A stretch of 19,106 nt of DNA from Acidobacteria bacterium 37-71-11. GTDB lineage: Bacteria > Acidobacteriota > Thermoanaerobaculia > Thermoanaerobaculales > Thermoanaerobaculaceae. Below, piece by piece: positions 14,303-19,106 of the stretch (the first letter of the stretch is position 1; every line of letters begins with the position of its first letter). The notes beneath the pieces are model-generated. The model was not told the DNA's origin and did no database searches. It saw nothing but the letters and a program-made list of their open reading frames with translations. Where the stretch lies: assembly GCA_002279285.1 (NCBI GenBank), contig NCBR01000011.1, positions 1-19,106 of the forward strand. Direction: 5' to 3'. A program made the position numbers and the translations under genes.

Positions 14303-15306
14303 CACTCGAGCACCCGCCGCGTCCGTCCCCCCGGGAGGAACCAGCGCGTGAGCGCCCACCCCGAAACCAGCGCCCGCGACGCGTTGGCTTCGCCGCGCGC
14401 CCGCTGCCGCCGCCGCAACGCCCACGCCTCGGCGAGGGCCGGCAGCGAGGAGCGCTCCACCGTCAGGCACGCCGCCGCGACCGCGATGTCGCGCAGCAGC
14501 CACCACGGGAAGCAGGCGAGCCGCCACCGCCAGTCGGCGTTCGACCAGCGCAACAGGAAGCGGTTGCGCACCGAGTGGCGGTTGATCGCCTCGGTGCCGC
14601 GGCGCGCGAGCTCGGGCTTGAGGCCGCGCGCGTGCCAGGCGCGCGCCCCCGGCCAGTACAGGCAGCGCCAGCCGCGGCGCTGCAGCCGCCACGCCAGATC
14701 CGCGTCCTCACGGTAGGCGAAGAACGTCTCGTCGAACACCTCGCCGGCAGGGTACGCCACATCCTCCAGCGCCGAGCGGCGGTAGAGCGCGGCCGCGCCG
14801 GAGGCGCCGAACACCCAGGCCGGGCGCTGCCAGCTCGCGCGGAGGGCGCGGCCGGAGCCGCGATCGAGGTGCCGCCCCGCCGCGGTCACCACCATCCCGG
14901 CGGAGTCCACCGTCTCGCTCGCGGCCAGCTCGGCGCCGTGCGCCCGCAGCAGCAGGCCGGTAAGCGCGCCGGCCCGGTCGTCGCTGGCGGCCGCCGCGAG
15001 GAGCGCCTCGAGGTAGTCGGGGGCGAGGCGGCAGTCGGGGTTGAGGGCGAGGACCCAGGGCGCGGTGGTGCGGCGGATCGCCTCGTTGGCGGCGGCGGCG
15101 AAGCCGCGGTTTTCCTGCCAGCCGACGACCTCGGCGGGGAGCGCCCGCGTGAGGTCGTGCGCCAGCGCGAGCGAGTTGTCGCTCGAGGCGTTGTCCAGCA
15201 CCACGATCCGGTCGGGTGGGACGGTCTGCGCCGCGAGCGCCGCGACCGTTGCCCGCAGGGTGTGGGCGTGGTTGTGGAGCACGATGAACGCGGCGACGCC
15301 GCTCAC
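14302..15306 (-). CDS. glycosyltransferase family 2 (rhamnosyltransferase-like)
   Basis: 334 residues, GT-A fold. It shows FIVLHNHAHTLRATVAAL, VVLDNASSDNS (35-45), ENRGFAAAANEA (66-77), the NPD metal/nucleotide motif (89-91), FGASGAAALYRR (166-177) and FFAYREDADLAWRLQRRGW (195-213) with the acidic EDAD acceptor/catalytic segment. The pattern matches the WbbL/RfbF-type group that often adds rhamnose or related sugars to lipid-linked glycans. A C-terminal hydrophobic stretch (ACFPWWLLRDIAVAAACL) may anchor it to the membrane. The start is a GTG within GTGA, overlapping the previous stop. Confidence 0.93.
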   Translation of the reverse strand: MSGVAAFIVLHNHAHTLRATVAALAAQTVPPDRIVVLDNASSDNSLALAHDLTRALPAEVVGWQENRGFAAAANEAIRRTTAPWVLALNPDCRLAPDYLEALLAAAASDDRAGALTGLLLRAHGAELAASETVDSAGMVVTAAGRHLDRGSGRALRASWQRPAWVFGASGAAALYRRSALEDVAYPAGEVFDETFFAYREDADLAWRLQRRGWRCLYWPGARAWHARGLKPELARRGTEAINRHSVRNRFLLRWSNADWRWRLACFPWWLLRDIAVAAACLTVERSSLPALAEAWALRRRQRARGEANASRALVSGWALTRWFLPGGRTRRVLE

Positions 15307-18300
15307 GGCGTCACCACCAGACGGTCGAGGACCGCCTCTCCGCCGGCCGGCGCCGCGAGGACGATGCGCAGGCGGTGGCGGCCGGCGGCGGGGACGCCGG
15401 GGAGGGGGATGGAGCCGGGCGCGACGGCGGCCACGCGCATCTGCACGGGCGCGCCGCCGTCCCAGCTGACGCCGAGGTCGGCGCCGCGCTGCGCCGGCCC
15501 CTCGAGCCAACCTTCGAGGCGCACGCTGGCGTGCGGTGGAAGGTTGAGCGGCGCCTCGATGCCGTCGCCGTCGCGCAGGCGCCAACCGTTGGGATAGAGG
15601 AAGCGCGAATACGTTCCCGGGGGGGGTTGCAACGAGCCGCCGAGCTTCGTCACCTGCGGGTCCTCCAGCTCGACGACGCGGTCGGTGCGCTGGGTGAGGA
15701 CGATGAGAATCGCGGCTGCGGCCACCAGGGCGAACGCCACCGCGCTGCGGGCGAGGCCACGGCCGAGACGGGGAAAGCGCCACGCCGCGAGCACGACGGC
15801 CAGGACCGCGGCGGTGACGAGGAGCGGGACCACGACGGTTGCGGGGCCGGGGCGCAGGAACGACGGCATTAGGTGGCGGGCGTCGGCGGCGAAGCGGCGG
15901 GCGAGGGCATCGGCGAGCCACCAGCCGCCGTCGCCCGGGTTCACGGTGAGGTGCGGCCGGGTGACGTACACCCACCAGGTGAGCAGGCTCGGCGGCAGCG
16001 CGAGGCCGGCCAGGGCGACGAGCCCCGGCGCCCTCGGCAGGCAGGCGAGGGCGAGCGCGAACGCCGGCAGCAGCGGGACCAGGTAGCGGGCGGGCGGCGC
16101 GCCGCCGCCGTACCACTCCTGCGAGGGCAGCAGCGCGGCGAGGGTAAGCGCCCCGCCGATCAAAAGCGCCCGCTCCCCCCACCCGCCGCGCCGCCACAGT
16201 CGCGGCACGCCGGCAATCGCGAGGAGCGCGAGGGGGGCCGCGAACAGCAACCCGCCCGCGGGGTCGAAGGCCAAACCCCCGAGTGTGATCAACGGATGCC
16301 GCAGGTCGTGCGGGAGGAGATCGGGCAGGCGCCGCATGCCGAGCGGGGAGCCGAGGAAGAGCGCTTCGACGGCGAGCGCGGCCGCGGTGGCGAGCGCGAG
16401 GACCGCGCCCGAGACCGCGGCCTCCCGCATCCGCCACCGCCGGGGCCACCACGCCACCGCCGCCAGCGGCGACAGGATCAGCCCCAGGCGGGTCTTCACC
16501 GCGATGCCGAGCGCCGTCACGGCGGTTACGGCGATGCGCCGGGGGACGGGCCGGGCCAGGAGCACGAGACAGCAGGCCGCGCCGAGCGCCCCCACCAGCT
16601 CGACCCAGATCTGAGTGCTGAAGGTCGCGAGCGGGTAGGTGAGCAGCAGGCCGAGCGGCAAAAGCGCCAGGCGCCGCGAGCGCACGCCGAGGGTGCGGGC
16701 GCGCCGCACCAGCACGGCGACGAGGGCGGCGCCGGCGAGGGCGAGGACGGCGAGGGCACCGGCGCGCCCGTCGACCAGGTAGCCGGGCAGGAGCAGGAAG
16801 GCGAGCACGGGTGAGTGCAGGAAGATCGTGCCGGTCATGTAGATCCGGTTGTAGGGGTGGTGCTGGAGGTCGTAGTTGTTGGAGAGGTCGAGGTCGTGGT
16901 CGTGGGCGAGCGAGTCGAGGACGATGAGGTGGAACGGCTCGTCGCCGTACAGCGACGGGGTGAGGTGCGGCGTCGCGAGCGCCAGCGGCACGAGCAGCGC
17001 GGCGGCCGCCACGAAGACGCGCCGGCGGCCGAGCCAGACGCGCGCCGCCGGGAGCCAGGCGGCGAGCAGGGCGGCGAGGGCGAGGTCCACCGCGTGCCGC
17101 TCGGCAAGGACGCCGAGGGGGGCCACCGGGATGCGGTCCGCGAGGGCGAGGACCACCAGCAGCGCCCAGGGCAGCGGCGCGAACGGCGAGCGCCACGTCC
17201 CGGCCGCGAGCTGGAGCAGCGCCACGGCAACCGCGGCCGCCACGACCCACGCCGGCAGCGGCCAGTTCCGTGGCGGCGTGGGTCGCGACGTGCCGGCCGT
17301 CGCGACGCTCACGACCACGGTGGGCGGCAACCCTGGTGCGCGGACCAGGCGTGGCTGCACGCCGGCCGGCAGCTCGCCGGTGATCCGCCCCGCGACGCCC
17401 CATAGGGTGTGACGCCCGAACCCGGACGGCCGCCACACCGCGACCGTCGGCAGCGAGTGCGCCACCACCCGCCGCACGTCGTCGCGCTCGTGCGCCCACT
17501 CGGCGGATTCGATCCCGGCGCGGACGGGAACGTCGCGCCCGGCGTCACGCACGGTCGCCACGACGGTGCCCTGGGAAAGGCCGGCGGCGTTGGCGAGCGA
17601 GACCTCGACGACGTAGAGGCCGCCCTCGGAGACCGGAAGGCGCGCCTCGGGGCTGGCGGCCGTGAGCTCAAGGCCCGCTCGGTCGGGGGGCGGGGGCTGC
17701 GGCGGTCCGAGGAGCGCGGCCGCGCCCAGCCACGCGGCGCCCGCCAGCGCCGGCGGGAGCAGCGGCGTGGCGACGAGGGCGAGACCGCCGGCGGCGGCCG
17801 CGAGCCACCCCGCCGCGGGGAACGGCCGGGCTGGCGTGAACCCCCCCCACGGCGCGAGGCTCGCCAGGAGCAAGCCGATGGCGATCGCCGCGGCGCCCCA
17901 TCCGCCGGTGAGGCGCCCGCCCAGTTCGACTCTCGACGCGCGACTGGCGACCACGATCGCGACGAGCGCCGCGGCGACGAGCGCCGCGCCCGGCGCGCGC
18001 TCGAGCGGGGCGGCGCCGGCGAGGAGGGCGACCAGGAGCGCGGCGCGTCCCTCGAGCACCTGGGTGGCGGCCGCGGCGACGGCGGCCACGGTGAGGACCA
18101 CCAGCGCCACTCGCCAGACCGGCTCGCCGGCGAGGCCGAGGCCGGTCGCGGCCCGCACCGCGAGCGCGAGGGCGACGGCCACGACCGTCCGGCCGCGGCC
18201 CGCCGTGCGCGGCAACGCCGCGGCGGCCGCCGCCAGCGCCGCGAGCGCCAGCAGCGGCGGGAGCATCATGCGCCGCATCGTCGGGTCGGCCGCCATGACG

Positions 18301-18512
18301 ATGGCGAACGCCGCCGGCAGCACCGCCGCCTCCGCGGCGCGGCGGCGCCAGCCGCCGGGGGCGAGCCACCCCGAGGGCAGCAGCGCCGCGCCGGCCGCCA
18401 GCGCCGCCAGCGCCGCCTCGCCCGGGGGCAGGGCGCCGACGCCCGCCATCACCGCCGCGAGAGCGGCGAACGACGCGGCGGGAAGACACGCCAGAAGACG
18501 CCCCGGAACCAT
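15303..18512 (-). CDS. large polytopic membrane protein with GT-C (PMT/ArnT-like) core and soluble domains
   Basis: 1069 residues from ATG 18512. Residues 1-270 hold about nine hydrophobic segments. Residues about 280-405 form a soluble beta-rich domain (LELTAASPEARLPV ... RHTLWGVAGRITGEL). The second membrane region (about 420-940) contains YGDEPFHLIVLDSLAHDHDLDLSNNY starting at 522; the acidic pair D524-E525 after the first helix is typical of lipid-phosphosugar-dependent GT-C enzymes. Residues about 942-1069 form a second soluble beta domain resembling a carbohydrate-binding or Ig-like fold. The C-terminal 650 residues resemble conserved GT39-like membrane proteins; the N-terminal third is an addition. 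It should add or move sugars on the outer side of the inner membrane. Low-complexity Ala/Leu helices make exact counts uncertain. It is the first gene of the glycan operon. Confidence 0.72.
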   Translation of the reverse strand: MVPGRLLACLPAASFAALAAVMAGVGALPPGEAALAALAAGAALLPSGWLAPGGWRRRAAEAAVLPAAFAIVMAADPTMRRMMLPPLLALAALAAAAAALPRTAGRGRTVVAVALALAVRAATGLGLAGEPVWRVALVVLTVAAVAAAATQVLEGRAALLVALLAGAAPLERAPGAALVAAALVAIVVASRASRVELGGRLTGGWGAAAIAIGLLLASLAPWGGFTPARPFPAAGWLAAAAGGLALVATPLLPPALAGAAWLGAAALLGPPQPPPPDRAGLELTAASPEARLPVSEGGLYVVEVSLANAAGLSQGTVVATVRDAGRDVPVRAGIESAEWAHERDDVRRVVAHSLPTVAVWRPSGFGRHTLWGVAGRITGELPAGVQPRLVRAPGLPPTVVVSVATAGTSRPTPPRNWPLPAWVVAAAVAVALLQLAAGTWRSPFAPLPWALLVVLALADRIPVAPLGVLAERHAVDLALAALLAAWLPAARVWLGRRRVFVAAAALLVPLALATPHLTPSLYGDEPFHLIVLDSLAHDHDLDLSNNYDLQHHPYNRIYMTGTIFLHSPVLAFLLLPGYLVDGRAGALAVLALAGAALVAVLVRRARTLGVRSRRLALLPLGLLLTYPLATFSTQIWVELVGALGAACCLVLLARPVPRRIAVTAVTALGIAVKTRLGLILSPLAAVAWWPRRWRMREAAVSGAVLALATAAALAVEALFLGSPLGMRRLPDLLPHDLRHPLITLGGLAFDPAGGLLFAAPLALLAIAGVPRLWRRGGWGERALLIGGALTLAALLPSQEWYGGGAPPARYLVPLLPAFALALACLPRAPGLVALAGLALPPSLLTWWVYVTRPHLTVNPGDGGWWLADALARRFAADARHLMPSFLRPGPATVVVPLLVTAAVLAVVLAAWRFPRLGRGLARSAVAFALVAAAAILIVLTQRTDRVVELEDPQVTKLGGSLQPPPGTYSRFLYPNGWRLRDGDGIEAPLNLPPHASVRLEGWLEGPAQRGADLGVSWDGGAPVQMRVAAVAPGSIPLPGVPAAGRHRLRIVLAAPAGGEAVLDRLVVTP

Positions 18513-18519
18513 CGCGGCG

Positions 18520-18525
18520 AGTATA
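18520..18525 (-). promoter_or_regulatory. -10 element of the glycan operon, leaderless arrangement
   Basis: On the minus strand TATACT (5 of 6 matches to TATAAT) is followed by cgccgcg and then the ATG at 18512: 7 nt, with no Shine-Dalgarno. The 10-mer CGCCGCGATG at the start is identical to that at feoB. No good -35 was found. Confidence 0.5.
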
Positions 18526-18546
18526 CGGTTTCGAGCCGCGCCGCGG

Positions 18547-18575
18547 TTGACTCCCGGGGGGGAAAGCCCAACAAT
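18547..18575 (+). promoter_or_regulatory. putative serS promoter
   Basis: TTGACT (18547-18552, 5 of 6 consensus), a 17-nt spacer and AACAAT (18570-18575, 4 of 6). The predicted start near 18582 precedes a standard SD (GGAGGT, 18585-18590), so the leader would be about 12 nt. It shares the 82-nt divergent region with the glycan operon promoter. Confidence 0.45.
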
Positions 18576-18594
18576 CCACGGCCTGGAGGTACCA

Positions 18595-19106
18595 ATGCTG
18601 GCGCGAGAGCTGGTGCGCACCTCACCCGACCGCATCCGGGCCGCTCTGGCGGCGCGGCGCAGCGACGCCCCGTTCGAGCGGCTGCTGGCGGCGGACGCCC
18701 GCTGGCGCGAGGCCCAGGCCGAGCTGGAGGCGCTTAAGGCGGAGCGCAACCGCGGCTCCAAGGAGGTCGGCGCGCTGTTCGCGTCGGGGCGCAAGGCCGA
18801 GGCGGACGCGCTGCGCGGCGCCATGGCCGACCTCGGCTCGCGCGTCGCCGCCGCCGAGGGAGAGGCCGCGGCGCTGGCGGCCGAGGTCGCCGAGCTCGAG
18901 CTCGCCATCCCCAACCTGCCGCACGCGAGCGTGCCGGAAGGCCCGGACGAGAGCGCCAACCGGGTGGAGCGTACCTGGGGCGAGCCGCCGGTGTTCGCGT
19001 TTCCGCCGCAAGCGCACTGGGACCTCGGCCCGGCGCTCGGGATCATCGACTTCGAGCGCGCGGCCAAGATCGCCGGCGCGCGCTTCGCGGTGCTGTGGGG
19101 GGCCGG
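18595..19106 (+). CDS. serS: seryl-tRNA synthetase, N-terminal part (runs off the window)
   Basis: 170 codons are visible, starting at an ATG 4 nt after GGAGGT. The frame is open to the window end. The start MLARELVRTSPDRIRAAL is followed by the long antiparallel coiled-coil arm (about residues 27-105, Ala/Glu/Arg-rich, with AERNRGSKEVG) that binds the tRNA-Ser variable arm. Then come IPNLPHASVPEG, TWGEPPVFAFPPQAHWDLGPALGIIDFERAAKIAGARF and VLWGAG, leading into the class II catalytic domain, most of which lies beyond the end. It charges tRNA-Ser, and tRNA-Sec if present. It is divergent from the glycan operon. Confidence 0.96.
   Translation, partial: MLARELVRTSPDRIRAALAARRSDAPFERLLAADARWREAQAELEALKAERNRGSKEVGALFASGRKAEADALRGAMADLGSRVAAAEGEAAALAAEVAELELAIPNLPHASVPEGPDESANRVERTWGEPPVFAFPPQAHWDLGPALGIIDFERAAKIAGARFAVLWGA

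Noticed and set aside
14303..14692. Upstream extension of the GT4 frame
   Set aside because: Overlaps the GT2 coding region and lacks any fold pattern; the DUF1972 start MRVALLGTRG fits the family at 14302.
15307..17499. Upstream extension of the GT2 frame
   Set aside because: Arg/Pro-rich shadow of the GT-C gene; the GT2 domain starts exactly at the GTG overlapping the GT-C stop.
18513..19067. Upstream extension of the GT-C frame into serS
   Set aside because: The added residues are Ser/Arg-rich and antisense to a clear SerRS coding sequence; the -10 and hydrophobic N-terminus support 18512.

Overview
The window is very GC-rich, gene-dense bacterial DNA. Genes are packed with 1-50 nt overlaps and few gaps; the longest gene-free stretch is about 100 nt. 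Gene content (ParB followed by bactofilin, two-part PntA, secreted proteins with classic signal peptides, a polyprenyl-phosphate glycan assembly operon) suggests a Gram-negative-type chromosome. An Acidobacteriota-like or deltaproteobacteria-like lineage is my best guess, but this is inference from style and gene mix, not from a marker gene. I saw no rRNA, tRNA, CRISPR array, insertion sequence or phage gene.

Layout. (1) 2-651, plus strand: the C-terminal end of ParB and a bactofilin, overlapping by 4 nt. (2) 700-4770, plus strand: a metal-homeostasis block. A Fur-family regulator has its own promoter and a tandemly duplicated ribosome-binding site. A tightly overlapping operon follows: a FeoB-type GTPase transporter with altered membrane motifs, a 70-residue protein with eight cysteines, a DtxR-type repressor fused to a FeoA/SH3 domain, and a second DtxR-type regulator with a C-terminal four-cysteine motif. 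(3) 4767-10885, minus strand: reading from 10885 downward, a secreted M16-like protein without the zinc motif, tyrosyl-tRNA synthetase, then the three-gene proton-translocating transhydrogenase pntAA-pntAB-pntB. (4) 10904-11833, plus strand: a 7-helix membrane protein of unknown function, divergent from the M16-like gene across only 18 nt. (5) 11784-18512, minus strand: a four-gene glycan operon consisting of a 1069-residue GT-C-like membrane protein, a GT2 glycosyltransferase, a GT4/DUF1972 glycosyltransferase and a polyprenyl-phosphate sugar-1-phosphate transferase. (6) 18595 to the end, plus strand: the start of seryl-tRNA synthetase.

How the parts work together. In the Fe block the transporter would import Fe(II) (or Mn(II)). 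The two DtxR-type proteins and Fur would sense cytoplasmic metal, and an 18-bp dyad over the feoB -35 box is the obvious operator candidate. In the glycan operon the last gene would load the first sugar phosphate onto a lipid carrier, the GT4 and GT2 enzymes would extend it, and the GT-C protein would add or transfer sugars from a lipid-linked donor on the outer face of the membrane.

The most interesting signals are a repeated promoter arrangement and the Fe operon. At four genes a -10-like hexamer lies only 6-8 nt before the ATG with no Shine-Dalgarno sequence, which predicts leaderless mRNAs. Two of these genes are divergent and share one symmetric -10. The Fe operon combines a variant FeoB, a Cys-rich small protein and tandem unlike DtxR-type regulators.
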